DNA of 64,000 nucleotides from Haloarchaeobius iranensis (GTDB taxonomy: Archaea > Halobacteriota > Halobacteria > Halobacteriales > Natrialbaceae), in NCBI RefSeq assembly GCF_900103505.1, contig NZ_FNIA01000008.1, positions 1 to 64,000 on the forward strand. Direction: 5' to 3'. Of the stretch, positions 17,212 to 25,712 are shown one piece after another. Position numbers and translations under genes: made by a program. Each line of letters begins with the position of its first letter. Positions within the stretch are counted from its first letter, which is position 1. The notes under the pieces are model-generated. The model ran no database searches and was not told where the DNA came from. It worked only from the letters and a program-made list of their open reading frames with translations.

Positions 17212-17775
17212 ATGGTCCAGATGGAGTCAGACTCGAACCTCGCGGCCGGCGACCTCGCGCCCGACTTCGAGCTGCCCGGCGTCGACGGCGAGACGTACAC
17301 GCTCGACAGCTTCGCCGACGACGAGGCGCTGCTGCTGGTGTTCACCTGCAATCACTGTCCCTACGCGCAGGCGAAGTTCGGCCTGCTGAACGAGCTCGCG
17401 GCCGAGTACGAGGACGTGGCGGTCGTCGGCGTCAACCCGAACGACGCCGAGGAGTACCCCGACGACTCCTTCGAGGCGATGCGGGAGTGGACCGCGGACG
17501 GACGGGTGCAGTACGACGCCTACCTCCGCGACGAGTCCCAGGACATCGCGGCCGAGTACGGCGCCGTCTGTACGCCGGACCCGTTCCTGTTCGCGAAAGA
17601 GGACGGCGAGTTCAGACTCGTGTACCAGGGCCGGCTCGACGACGCCCTGAACCCGGAGGACGAGCCGACGCGGTTCCACATCCGCGAGGCAATCGAGGCC
17701 GTCCTCGCCGGCGAGGAGGTCGACCTCGACTGGGAGCCCTCCCGGGGCTGCTCCATCAAGTGGAAAGAGGACTGA
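17212..17775 (+). CDS. Thioredoxin-fold (AhpC/TSA-type) protein with CxxC
   Basis: A 187-residue peroxiredoxin/thioredoxin-like protein. The N terminus has the family start GDLAPDFELPGVDGETYTL, and the active site is Cys46-Asn-His-Cys49 followed by PYAQAK, the pattern of the thioredoxin-family 'CNHCPY' group rather than classic AhpC. A third cysteine lies at CTPDPF, typical of this group, and one more near the C terminus (SRGCSIKW). It is probably cytoplasmic since no signal peptide is present; a thiol-disulfide reductase or peroxidase activity is inferred. It stands alone, convergent with the acyl-CoA synthetase gene. Confidence 0.87.
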   Translation: MVQMESDSNLAAGDLAPDFELPGVDGETYTLDSFADDEALLLVFTCNHCPYAQAKFGLLNELAAEYEDVAVVGVNPNDAEEYPDDSFEAMREWTADGRVQYDAYLRDESQDIAAEYGAVCTPDPFLFAKEDGEFRLVYQGRLDDALNPEDEPTRFHIREAIEAVLAGEEVDLDWEPSRGCSIKWKED

Positions 17776-17803
17776 CGCGGCGGTAGCGCCCGACCACTGG
17801 TTC

Positions 17804-19468
17804 TCAGGCCGTCGGGTCCTCGGTGCGGTCGCGGAGCTCCGTCCGCCGGATCTTCCCGGTGACGGTCTTCGGGAGTTCGTCGACGAACTCGATCTCGCGC
17901 GGGTACTCGTGGGCCGAGAGCTCGTCTTTGACGTGGGTCTGCAGCTCCGAGACCAGCGCGTCCGAGCCCTCGTACTCGTCGGTGGGGACGACGTACGCCT
18001 TCACGATGTTCCCCCGCTCCTCGTGGGGTTTGGGGACGACGGCCGCCTCGGCGACGGCCGGATGCTCGCCGAGCGAGGACTCGACCTCGAAGGGGCCGAT
18101 GCGGTAGCCCGAGGAGAGGATGACGTCGTCGGCGCGCCCCTCGAACCAGAAGTACCCGTCCTCGTCGACGTGGGCGAGGTCCCCGGAGAGGTACCAGTCC
18201 CCGACGAAGCAGTCCTCGGTCTGTTCTGGCTTCTCCCAGTAGCCCGCGAAGAAGCAGGGGTAGTCCCCGCGCTGGGCGATCTCACCGGTCTCGCCGGGAG
18301 GCAGTTCCTCGCCGGTCTCGGGGTCCACGATCGCGGCCTCGACACCCGGCAGCGGCCGGCCCATGCTGCCCGGCTTCACCGCCATCGTCGGGTAGTTGTT
18401 GATTATCATGTTGCCCGTCTCGGTCTGGCCGTAGGTGTCGTGGACGGTCACGCCGAGGCGGTCCTCGGCCCACTCGACGACCCCGCCGGAGAGGGGTTCG
18501 CCGATGGAGAGGGCGTGGCGCAGGTCAAGCGACGCGCCGTCGAGGACCGCCTCGTTCGCCCGGAGCATCCGGTAGGCCGTCGGGACCGAGAACAGCACCG
18601 AGATGGGGTACTCGTCGAGCAGCGTCGCCCACGTCTCGGGGTCGAACTCGCCCTCGTAGGTGAACAGGGTCGCGCCCCAGAACCACGCGCCGAGCGTGTT
18701 GATGGGGCCGGTGAGCCAGCCGAGGTCGCCGGTCGACCAGTAGCAGTCGCCGGGCTGCAGGTCGACGGCGTAGCGCTGTGTGGCCGCGACCCCGGCGACC
18801 CAGCGGTGCTTGTGCTGGACGCCCTTGGCCAGCCCGGTCGTCCCGCTGGTGTAGTACAGCAGCGCGTCGTCCTCACCGCCGGTCTCGGCCACCTCGTACT
18901 CCCGGCTGGCGTCCTCGACCGCGGCCCGGAAGCTGATGTCGCCCCGACGGATGCCGCGGCCGTCCTCGGAGAGCACGATGACGTGCTCGACGGAGGGCGC
19001 GTCTTCGAGCGCGCGGTCGATGGTGTCGCGGTTCTCGGCGGTCGTGACGACCACCTTGGCGTCGCAGTCGTCGAGTCGGTAGGCGATGCCGTCGGGGCCG
19101 AACCGCTCGTTCACCGACCCCCACACTGCGCCGGTCTTGAGCGTGCCGACCAGCGCGACGTAGTGCTCCGGCACCCGGGGCATGTACGAGAACACGCGGT
19201 CGCCCTCGTCGACCAGCCCGTCGAGGACGTTCGCGAACCGGTTCGAGCGGTCCCGCAGCTCCCAGAACGGGAGCGTCTCGGTCTCGCCGTCGGTGCCGAC
19301 GTAGTAGAGGGCGACCCGCGACCGGTCCGTGGCGTGGCGGTCACAGACCTCGTGAGCGATGTTCAGCTGGTCGGGGGCGTCCCAGTCGGCCTCGCCGTAG
19401 ATGTCGTCCCAGGAGAAGGTCTCGCGCAGTGCGTCGTAGTCCGTGAGGTTGTGGTCGTGCTCCTGCAT
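17804..19468 (-). CDS. Acetyl-/acyl-CoA synthetase (AMP-forming)
   Basis: A 554-residue ANL-superfamily ligase that activates a carboxylic acid via acyl-AMP to acyl-CoA. Motif A3 is YYTSGTTGLAKGV (about 206-218), A5 is DTYGQTETG, A7 is WYLSGDLA, A8 is RADDVILSSGYRIGPFEVE, and A10 with the catalytic lysine is PKTVTGKIRRTEL near the C terminus. Length (shorter than ~650-residue Acs) suggests a medium-chain/butyryl or propionyl-type enzyme close to ACSM proteins rather than true Acs. The gene is monocistronic; substrate range is not decidable. Confidence 0.92.
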   Translation of the reverse strand: MQEHDHNLTDYDALRETFSWDDIYGEADWDAPDQLNIAHEVCDRHATDRSRVALYYVGTDGETETLPFWELRDRSNRFANVLDGLVDEGDRVFSYMPRVPEHYVALVGTLKTGAVWGSVNERFGPDGIAYRLDDCDAKVVVTTAENRDTIDRALEDAPSVEHVIVLSEDGRGIRRGDISFRAAVEDASREYEVAETGGEDDALLYYTSGTTGLAKGVQHKHRWVAGVAATQRYAVDLQPGDCYWSTGDLGWLTGPINTLGAWFWGATLFTYEGEFDPETWATLLDEYPISVLFSVPTAYRMLRANEAVLDGASLDLRHALSIGEPLSGGVVEWAEDRLGVTVHDTYGQTETGNMIINNYPTMAVKPGSMGRPLPGVEAAIVDPETGEELPPGETGEIAQRGDYPCFFAGYWEKPEQTEDCFVGDWYLSGDLAHVDEDGYFWFEGRADDVILSSGYRIGPFEVESSLGEHPAVAEAAVVPKPHEERGNIVKAYVVPTDEYEGSDALVSELQTHVKDELSAHEYPREIEFVDELPKTVTGKIRRTELRDRTEDPTA

Positions 19469-19563
19469 GCGTGTTCACCGTTCACGTGGGGCGCTAATGA
19501 TGGTTTGCCTGGATACCCAACGTACCGAGATGTCGTGGCCGCGGCTGTCCGTGACCGGCTCCG

Positions 19564-20646
19564 CTACACTGCCCGCCGGTACTGGATGGGCCACTCGACC
19601 GCGTCCTCCCTGTCCAGCTCCTCGGCCGCGTGCAGCGTGAAGTACGGGTCGCGCAGGTGCTCGCGGCCGACGATGGCGAGGTCGGCGCGCCCGTTCCGGA
19701 CGAGTTCGTCGGCCTGCTCGGGCGTCGTTATCCCGCCGACCGCACCGACGAGCGCCTCCGTCGCCCCGTTCACGCGTTCGGCGTAGGGCACCTGGTAGCC
19801 CGGGCCGGCGTTCGGAACCTGCTGGTCGGGATGGAGTCCGCCCGCGGACACGTCGACGAGGTCGGCCCCCTCGTCGGCGAGGTCGCCCGCGAGCCGCGCG
19901 GTGTCGTCGACGGTCCACGACTCGCGGTCGGGGAGCCAGTCCGTCGCGGAGACGCGGACGAACACGGGCTTCCCGTCGGGCCAGACCTCGCGGACGGCGG
20001 CCGTGGTCTCGCGGACGATGCGCGTCCGGGCCTCGAAGTCGCCGCCGTAGCGGTCGTCGCGACGGTTGGTGACCGGCGACAGGAACTCGTGGAGCAGGTA
20101 GCCGTGAGCGGCGTGGACCTCCGCGACTTCGAAGCCGGCGTCGAGCGCGCGCTCGGCCGCGGCGCGGAAGTCCTCGACGAGGCCCTCGACCGCCTCGGTC
20201 GTCATCGTCGCGACGGTCTTGTCGTCGTCGTAGGGGTACGCCTCGGCCGACGGCGAGGGGGCGACCCAGCCCTCGCCGTCGGGCTGGACGGGGGTCGAGC
20301 CGTCCCACGGCGGCGTCTTCGAGCCCTTGTGGCCGGCGTGGGCGAGCTGGATGGCCGGCACCGAGCCCTGCCCCGCGATGAACGCGGCGATGGGTGCGAG
20401 CGCGTCGACGTGGGCGTCGCTCCAGATGCCGAGGTCGTCGGTGGAGATGCGGCCCGCGGGCGAGACCGCGGTCGCCTCGGTCATGACGATGCCCGCGCCG
20501 CCGACCGCCCGGCTGCCGAGGTGCTGCTGGTGCCAGTCCGTCGCCAGGCCGTCGCCCGCACAGGAGTACTGGCACATCGGGGAGACCATCACGCGGTTCG
20601 GCACTGTCGTCTCGCGTATCGTCAGGTCCGCGAAGAGGTCGCTCAT
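19564..20646 (-). CDS. NADH:flavin oxidoreductase, old yellow enzyme (YqjM-like)
   Basis: A 360-residue FMN-dependent ene-reductase family protein. It starts with the OYE pattern LTIRETTVPNRVMVSPMCQYSC, in which the cysteine following MCQYS is typical of the YqjM thermophilic-like subgroup, followed by HLGSRAVGGAGIVMTEAT, IQLAHAGHKG (His of the active site), EVHAAHGYLLHEFLSP with the substrate-contacting residues, and the C-terminal phosphate-binding region LAIVGREHLRDP. It reduces activated C=C bonds with NAD(P)H; the natural substrate is unknown. ATG 20646 is chosen on this N-terminal match. Confidence 0.93.
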   Translation of the reverse strand: MSDLFADLTIRETTVPNRVMVSPMCQYSCAGDGLATDWHQQHLGSRAVGGAGIVMTEATAVSPAGRISTDDLGIWSDAHVDALAPIAAFIAGQGSVPAIQLAHAGHKGSKTPPWDGSTPVQPDGEGWVAPSPSAEAYPYDDDKTVATMTTEAVEGLVEDFRAAAERALDAGFEVAEVHAAHGYLLHEFLSPVTNRRDDRYGGDFEARTRIVRETTAAVREVWPDGKPVFVRVSATDWLPDRESWTVDDTARLAGDLADEGADLVDVSAGGLHPDQQVPNAGPGYQVPYAERVNGATEALVGAVGGITTPEQADELVRNGRADLAIVGREHLRDPYFTLHAAEELDREDAVEWPIQYRRAV

Positions 20647-20782
20647 CGAGGGCCGTAGCGCGCCGTCGGGGGTCAAGCCCACGGTGGCCGCACCCCTTGC
20701 CGCTATGACTGACGCCGGCGGCGCCGCGACCCGCCAACAGCGAAGGACGGGGCTTATCGCACTCGCCGGACAATCCGCTCGC

Positions 20783-21592
20783 ATGAACCTACAGGAGACG
20801 TTCGGGACCGACGCGCCGGTCGTCGGCATGGTCCACCTGCCACCGCTGCCGGGCGCACCACGGTTCGACGGCGACCGCCAGGCGCTCCGCGAGCGGATGC
20901 TGGCCGACGCCCGCGCGCTCGAATCGGGCGGTGTCGACGGCATCATGGTCGAGAACTTCGGTGACGCGCCGTTCTACCCCGAGGACGTGCCGAAGCACGT
21001 CGTCGCCGAGATGGCGTCGCTCGGCACCGAACTCGTCGACGAGGTTTCGGTGCCGGTCGGCATCAACGTCCTCCGGAACGACGCCGAGGCGGCGCTCTCC
21101 GTCGCGGCCGCCGTCGGCGCCGACTACGTCCGGGTGAACGCCCACGTCGGCGCGACCGTCACCGACCAGGGACTCATCGAGGGCACGGCACACGAGACGA
21201 TGCGGTTGCGCGACCGGCTGGACGCCGACGTGGCCGTGCTCGCCGACGTGGGCGTCAAGCACGCCGCGCCCCTGGCAGACCGCCCGATGCGCGAGGAGCT
21301 GGTCGACGCCGTCGAGCGCGGGCTCGCCGACGGCATCCTGGTGTCGGGCTCCGGGACCGGCGACCCGACCGACCGGAGCGTCCTCCAGACCGCCCGCGAG
21401 ACCATCGACGACGCGGTGCCGGGGACCCCGCTGTTCGTCGGGAGCGGCGTGACGGCTGAGACGGTCGGCGAGACGCTCGAACTGGCCGACGGCGTCGTCG
21501 TCGGCACGGCGCTGAAGGACGGTGGCGAGACGACGAACCTCGTCGACGAGACGCGGGTCCGTTCGGTCGTCGAGGCGGCCCGAAGTCGATAA
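20783..21592 (+). CDS. BtpA/SgcQ family protein
   Basis: A 269-residue TIM-barrel-type protein. The family N terminus is evident: VVGMVHLPPLPGAPRFDGD, then GVDGIMVENFGDAPFYPEDVP, VPVGINVLRND, GADYVRVNAHVGA, ADVGVKHAAPLADR, and VSGSGTGDPTD before the last VGSGVTAETV. BtpA was named for photosystem I biogenesis in cyanobacteria, but archaeal members more likely act on a phosphorylated nucleoside or sugar, as judged from the phosphate-binding loops. ATG 20783 is chosen since the frame upstream is antisense to the divergent OYE gene. The gene is followed, convergently, by the DJ-1 gene 13 bases away. Confidence 0.9.
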   Translation: MNLQETFGTDAPVVGMVHLPPLPGAPRFDGDRQALRERMLADARALESGGVDGIMVENFGDAPFYPEDVPKHVVAEMASLGTELVDEVSVPVGINVLRNDAEAALSVAAAVGADYVRVNAHVGATVTDQGLIEGTAHETMRLRDRLDADVAVLADVGVKHAAPLADRPMREELVDAVERGLADGILVSGSGTGDPTDRSVLQTARETIDDAVPGTPLFVGSGVTAETVGETLELADGVVVGTALKDGGETTNLVDETRVRSVVEAARSR

Positions 21593-21604
21593 AAGCCGAA
21601 GCGG

Positions 21605-22198
21605 TCAGTCGTCGGCCGGGACGGGTTCGCCGTGGCTGACCTCGGTGCCGAGCACCTCGAGGAACTGCGAGAGCCACTCGGGGTGGTCCGGCCAGGCCTG
21701 GGCCGTGACCAGGTTCCGGTCGGTCGTCACGCCGTCGTGCCACGTGCCGCCCGCCTCCTCGACGTCGTACTCGAGCGCCGGATACGCCGTGCAGCCGTAG
21801 CCCTCGACGACGTCCGCGGCCGCGAGAATCTGCATGCCGTGGCAGATGCAGGCGACCGGCTTGTCCGCCTCGAAGAAGTGCTGGACGGCGTCGATGACCT
21901 GGTCGTAGTTGCGCAGGTACTCCGGGGCGCGCCCGCCGGGAACGACCAGCGCGTCGTAGTCCGCGGGGTCGATGTCGTCGAACGTCGCGTTCAGTGCGAA
22001 GTCGTGGCCCCGCGTCTCCAGATAGGTCTGGTCGCCCCGGAAGTCGTGGACCGCCGTCTTGACCGTGTCGTCGGCCGTCCGCTCCGGACAGACGGCGTGC
22101 ACCTCGTGGCCGACGGCCTGGAGCGCCTGGAACGGCACCATGATCTCGTAGTCCTCGACGAAGTCGCCAGCCAGCAGCAGGATGTTCTTACCTGACAT
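21605..22198 (-). CDS. DJ-1/PfpI family protein
   Basis: A 197-residue protein of the DJ-1/PfpI superfamily, with a flavodoxin-like fold. The nucleophile-elbow cysteine is in [10 protein letters not shown] (about residue 115), preceded by the [14 protein letters not shown] Gly-rich segment and an acidic residue early in the protein (GDFVEDYE), the usual Glu/Cys/His set of PfpI-type proteins. Members act as protein/nucleotide deglycases, glyoxalases or chaperones; which applies is unknown. Start ATG 22198 (MSGKN) is preferred over a slightly longer ATG at 22210. Confidence 0.9.
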   Translation of the reverse strand: MSGKNILLLAGDFVEDYEIMVPFQALQAVGHEVHAVCPERTADDTVKTAVHDFRGDQTYLETRGHDFALNATFDDIDPADYDALVVPGGRAPEYLRNYDQVIDAVQHFFEADKPVACICHGMQILAAADVVEGYGCTAYPALEYDVEEAGGTWHDGVTTDRNLVTAQAWPDHPEWLSQFLEVLGTEVSHGEPVPADD

Positions 22199-22261
22199 GG
22201 TGGAGTACACCGCCGAGAACTACGCCCGCGACGGGCTTAACGCTTGAGCCCCGTCGCCGAC

Positions 22262-22750
22262 TTACTCCACGAGGTCCGCGTCGACGGTGTCGTCGTCTCC
22301 ACCGTCGCCCACCGTGGGACCCGCCTCGACCGGTACGACCGTCGAGACGCGGGCGTTCTCCTTGATATCGATGCCGGCACCGCCGACCGTCAGCGGCACG
22401 AGCGGGAGGTGGCTGCCGACGGTCACCGTCGGGTGCGAGACGCCGCGGGCCATCAGCTTGTTCCGTGGCTGGAGCAGCAGCCGCGCGTGCTCGTCGCCGG
22501 TCACCAGCTCGTTGTACTGGAGCACGTACGTCCCCGCGTCGAGGTGCCACCACTGGTACTCGTCGTCGGGGTTTCGACGGGTCAGGTCGTGTGGTTCGAG
22601 GGCGGCCTCATCGAGTTCGTCCCCGCCGAAGTCGATGCGTCCCGAGCCGGCCACCTCGTGGATGGCGCCGACTGTCAGGTCGATGCCGTGCTCTCGAACC
22701 TGGGTCTCCGGGTGGACGAGGTTCTCCACGCGGTCGAGTACCTCCTGCAT
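22262..22750 (-). CDS. dCTP deaminase/dUTPase-fold protein
   Basis: A 162-residue (169 if ATG 22771 is used) trimeric dUTPase-fold candidate. The HGIDLTVGAI segment, the WWHLDAGTYVLQYNE strand, the LLQPRNKLMARGVSHP motif (equivalent to the RSS/RSG motif with its following Gly-Val) and VGGAGIDIKENARVS resemble dCTP deaminase/dUTPase family proteins in haloarchaea. The deaminase Glu and the dUTPase Asp cannot be assigned with confidence, so nucleotide hydrolysis is not certain. A short acidic tail follows (DGGDDDTVDADLVE). It may alternatively regulate nucleotide pools. Confidence 0.78.
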   Translation of the reverse strand: MQEVLDRVENLVHPETQVREHGIDLTVGAIHEVAGSGRIDFGGDELDEAALEPHDLTRRNPDDEYQWWHLDAGTYVLQYNELVTGDEHARLLLQPRNKLMARGVSHPTVTVGSHLPLVPLTVGGAGIDIKENARVSTVVPVEAGPTVGDGGDDDTVDADLVE

Positions 22751-22866
22751 GGCCGGGGGTTGGAGTGCCATCCTCAAAAAGACCGGCTGGTTCCCCGCGG
22801 GAGTCGGCCGCGGGCCGACCACCGACAACACAACGGTTTTGACGGCAGCTTCCGACCGACGATGGT

Positions 22867-23814
22867 GTGAAGCGACGTCTCGGCTACCTCGCGTTCGTCG
22901 TCGCGCTGTCGGCTATCCTCGCGGTGAGCGTCCTCGAGACGGCGTGGGTGCCCCCCGAATCGCAGCAGTCCGCGAAGCCATGGGTACTGAAGGGACTGCT
23001 CGCGCTCGCCATCGCGAGCGGGACGTACGGTGTCTACCTCCTGCTCTCGGCGGGGATGAGCCGGCTGGTCCACGACAAGCGGCGTCGGCACGACATGCGC
23101 AACGTCGTCCGCTTCGTCATGGTCGTCGCGGCGATCGTCGCCGTCGCCGGCGTGCTGACCGACCAGTGGCTCGGGGTGCTGTTCTCGCTCGGCATCGTCG
23201 GCTTCGGGGTGACGGTCGCGCTGCAACAGCCCCTCACGTCGCTGCTCGGCTGGGTGTACATCCTCTCGATGCGGCCGTACCAGGTGGGCGACCGGGTCCG
23301 TATCGAGGACGCGAAGGGCGACGTCATCGACGTCGACTTCCTCGTGACGACGCTGTGGGAGGTCGAGGGCGACCTGGTCTCCTCGCATCAGCCGTCGGGG
23401 CGGACCGTGACGGTGCCCAACAGCCTCATCCTCACCTCGGAGGTGTTCAACTACACGCGGGACGACTTCCCGTTCGTCTGGAGCGAGGTGTCGATGCAGG
23501 TGTCGTACGAGACGGACCTCGACTTCGCGAAGGAGACCATGCGGGCGGTGGCCGAGGAGCAACTCGGCGAGGAGATGCGGGGACAGGTCGAGACGTACCG
23601 GGAGCAGCTGGCGGCGACGCCGGTCGACCTCGAGGTGCAGGACGGGCCGTCCGTGAACGTCGTCCAGAAGGAGACGTGGGTCGAGCTCCGGCTGCGTTTC
23701 CTGACCCGTCCCCGGCGGATACAGCGGACGAAGAACGCGCTGTACGACGAGATACTCGCGCGGTTCCAGGCGAACCCCGACAAGGTCGCGTTCCCGGCCG
23801 GTCGGTTCCGGTAG
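22867..23814 (+). CDS. MscS-family small-conductance mechanosensitive channel
   Basis: A 315-residue protein with three hydrophobic helices (about 5-25, 40-62, 78-100) and the MscS pore/beta domain: GIVGFGVTVALQQPLTSLLGWVYIL forms the Gly/Ala-rich pore helix, cut here to short motifs GFGVTVALQQ and SLLGW, followed by YQVGDRVRIED and VTVPNSLILTSEVFNY, the hallmark of the beta domain, and an alpha/beta C-terminal vestibule part. It releases osmolytes on hypo-osmotic shock. The GTG at 22867 is used; an ATG at 22862 runs only ATG-GTG-TGA. It is the first of three co-directional genes (spacing 37 and 48 bp). Confidence 0.92.
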   Translation: MKRRLGYLAFVVALSAILAVSVLETAWVPPESQQSAKPWVLKGLLALAIASGTYGVYLLLSAGMSRLVHDKRRRHDMRNVVRFVMVVAAIVAVAGVLTDQWLGVLFSLGIVGFGVTVALQQPLTSLLGWVYILSMRPYQVGDRVRIEDAKGDVIDVDFLVTTLWEVEGDLVSSHQPSGRTVTVPNSLILTSEVFNYTRDDFPFVWSEVSMQVSYETDLDFAKETMRAVAEEQLGEEMRGQVETYREQLAATPVDLEVQDGPSVNVVQKETWVELRLRFLTRPRRIQRTKNALYDEILARFQANPDKVAFPAGRFR

Positions 23815-23851
23815 CCCGACGTATTTCTCGGTCCGGGCCGTCCGCCCCCGC

Positions 23852-24997
23852 ATGACGGACGAGTACGACGTCATCATCGTCGGCGTCGGTGGCATGGGCA
23901 GTTCGGCGTGTGCCCACCTCGCCGACCGCGGCGTCGACGTGCTTGGCATCGAGCGGTTCGACGTCCCGCACAGCAACGGGTCCTCGCACGGCTCAACGCG
24001 CATCATCCGGACGGCGTACCACGAGCACCCCGACTACGTGCCGCTGGTCGAGCGCGCCTACGAGAACTGGCGCGACCTCGAGGACGCGACCGGGCGGGAC
24101 CTGCTCCACGTCACGGGGTCGGTCTGTGCCGCGCCGCCGGACGGCGACCTCGTCGACGGCGCGCGGCTGGCCTGCGAGGACCACGGCCTCGACCACGAGA
24201 CGATGACGGGCGCGGCGCTGAACGAGCGGTTCCCGGGCTACGGCGTCCCCGGCGACTACGACGCGCTCTACCAGCCCGACGGCGGGTTCCTCGACTGCGA
24301 GCGCGCCGTCAGCGCCCACGTGGAACGGGCGATGGCCGAGGGCGGAACCGTCCACGCCCGCGAGACGGTCACGGACTGGACGGCCGACGCGGACGGCGTC
24401 ACCGTCGAGACGGACCGCGGTGCGTACGCCGCGGACGCGCTCGTCCTCGCGGCCGGCGCGTGGACCGGCGACCTGCTGCCCGAGCTCGGGGGGACGGTCG
24501 TCCCGGAGCGGCAGGTGCTCGGCTGGTTCCAGCCGCCCGAACGCCCGGACGACTTCGCCCCCGAGCGGTTCCCCGTCTTCGTCACGGAGAGCGACGACGG
24601 CGACGAGTACTACGGCTTCCCGCGCTACGACCGCCCCGGTGTGAAGGTCGGCCTCTACCACCACCTGCACGAGACCGTCGACCCCGACGACGTGGCCGCA
24701 CCGACACCCGAGGACGAGGACGCGCTCCGCGGCCTCCTCCAGGACCACTTCCCCGCCGCCGACGGGCCGACGATGGGGCTGTCGACGTGCCTGTTCACCA
24801 ACTCGCCGGACATGGACTTCGTCGTCGACACGCTGCCCGAGCAGGAGAACGTCGTCGTCGCGGCGGGCTTCTCGGGCCACGGCTTCAAGTTCGCCAGTGC
24901 GGTCGGGGAGGCGCTCGCCGACCTGGCGCTCGACGGCGAGACGCCCCTGCCGGTCGGCGGGTTCGCGGTCGACCGGGCGGCGATACGGGCCCCCTGA
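23852..24997 (+). CDS. solA: Monomeric sarcosine oxidase / N-methyl-L-tryptophan oxidase family protein
   Basis: A 381-residue FAD-dependent amine oxidase of the MSOX/SolA group. The FAD motif is VIIVGVGGMGSSACAHLA (8-25), followed by the diagnostic SSHGSTRIIRTAYHEHPDYVPL region (shown here as STRIIRTAY and HPDYVPL), and near the C terminus TCLFTNSPD with Cys313, the position at which these enzymes attach FAD covalently, then GFSGHGFKFA. It oxidises N-methyl amino acids to formaldehyde, peroxide and amino acid; the exact substrate is open. Gene symbol is by family similarity. It is the second DAO-type oxidase in the window but clearly of another subfamily than the one at 11461. Confidence 0.88.
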   Translation: MTDEYDVIIVGVGGMGSSACAHLADRGVDVLGIERFDVPHSNGSSHGSTRIIRTAYHEHPDYVPLVERAYENWRDLEDATGRDLLHVTGSVCAAPPDGDLVDGARLACEDHGLDHETMTGAALNERFPGYGVPGDYDALYQPDGGFLDCERAVSAHVERAMAEGGTVHARETVTDWTADADGVTVETDRGAYAADALVLAAGAWTGDLLPELGGTVVPERQVLGWFQPPERPDDFAPERFPVFVTESDDGDEYYGFPRYDRPGVKVGLYHHLHETVDPDDVAAPTPEDEDALRGLLQDHFPAADGPTMGLSTCLFTNSPDMDFVVDTLPEQENVVVAAGFSGHGFKFASAVGEALADLALDGETPLPVGGFAVDRAAIRAP

Positions 24998-25045
24998 ACC
25001 ACCGCGCCGGAAACGCTTAGGTGGCCGTCGGTCCCAGTGCCTCGC

Positions 25046-25711
25046 ATGGACCTCCTGCCAGACGAGACCGCACGGTTCGTCCGCGCGACAGCCCCCGAGG
25101 GGGACGACCTCGCCGCCGAGATGGACGCCTACGCCGAAGAAGAGGACTTCCCACACGTCGGGCCCGAGGTCGGAGGGCTGCTACGGAGCTTCGCGCGGAT
25201 GGTCGACGCCGAGCGCGTCTTCGAGTTCGGCTCCGGCTTCGGCTACTCCGCCTACTGGTGGGGACAGGCTCTCCCGGCCGACGGCGACCTCGTCCTCACC
25301 GAGTTCGACAGGGACGAACTGGAGATGGCCCGCGAGTTCATGACCAGCGCCGGCCTCGACGCCATCGCGTACTACGAGCACGGCGACGCCCTCGACGCCA
25401 TCGAGCGGTACGACGGCCCGTTCGACTGCGTGCTCGTCGACCACCAGAAACACCGCTACGCCGAGGCGTTCGACGCCGTCCGCGAGAAGGTCGCCCCCGG
25501 CGGTATCGTCGTCGCGGACAACGCGATGACCGCCGGCATCATCGAGTTCGAGAAGCTGCTCGCCATCGTCGAGGGCGACGACCCCGGCGAGGTGAACGAA
25601 CACACGCAGGGCATCGCTGACTACCTGGCGACCGTGCGCTCGGACCCCGAGTTCGAGACGAACGTGCTGCCGGTGGGGGAAGGAATCGCGGTCAGCTACC
25701 GACTGGGCTGA
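25046..25711 (+). CDS. O-methyltransferase (SAM-dependent, COMT-like)
   Basis: A 221-residue class I methyltransferase. Motif I is VFEFGSGFGYSAYW (about 57-70), the acidic ribose-binding residue is in LVLTEFDRDEL, post-motif DCVLVDHQKHRYAEAF holds the Asp/His/Lys metal and catalytic residues typical of cation-dependent O-methyltransferases, and GGIVVADNAM is the second metal motif. It most likely methylates a catechol-like or other hydroxylated small molecule; substrate unknown. ATG 25046 is preferred over GTG three codons upstream. A broken copy of its 3' end lies at 27405-27525, beyond the next gene. Confidence 0.9.
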   Translation: MDLLPDETARFVRATAPEGDDLAAEMDAYAEEEDFPHVGPEVGGLLRSFARMVDAERVFEFGSGFGYSAYWWGQALPADGDLVLTEFDRDELEMAREFMTSAGLDAIAYYEHGDALDAIERYDGPFDCVLVDHQKHRYAEAFDAVREKVAPGGIVVADNAMTAGIIEFEKLLAIVEGDDPGEVNEHTQGIADYLATVRSDPEFETNVLPVGEGIAVSYRLG

Positions 25712-25712
25712 G

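Noticed and set aside
22862-22870. ATG-GTG-TGA before the MscS start as a second regulatory uORF
   Set aside because: Only two codons and out of frame with the GTG start; most likely coincidence.
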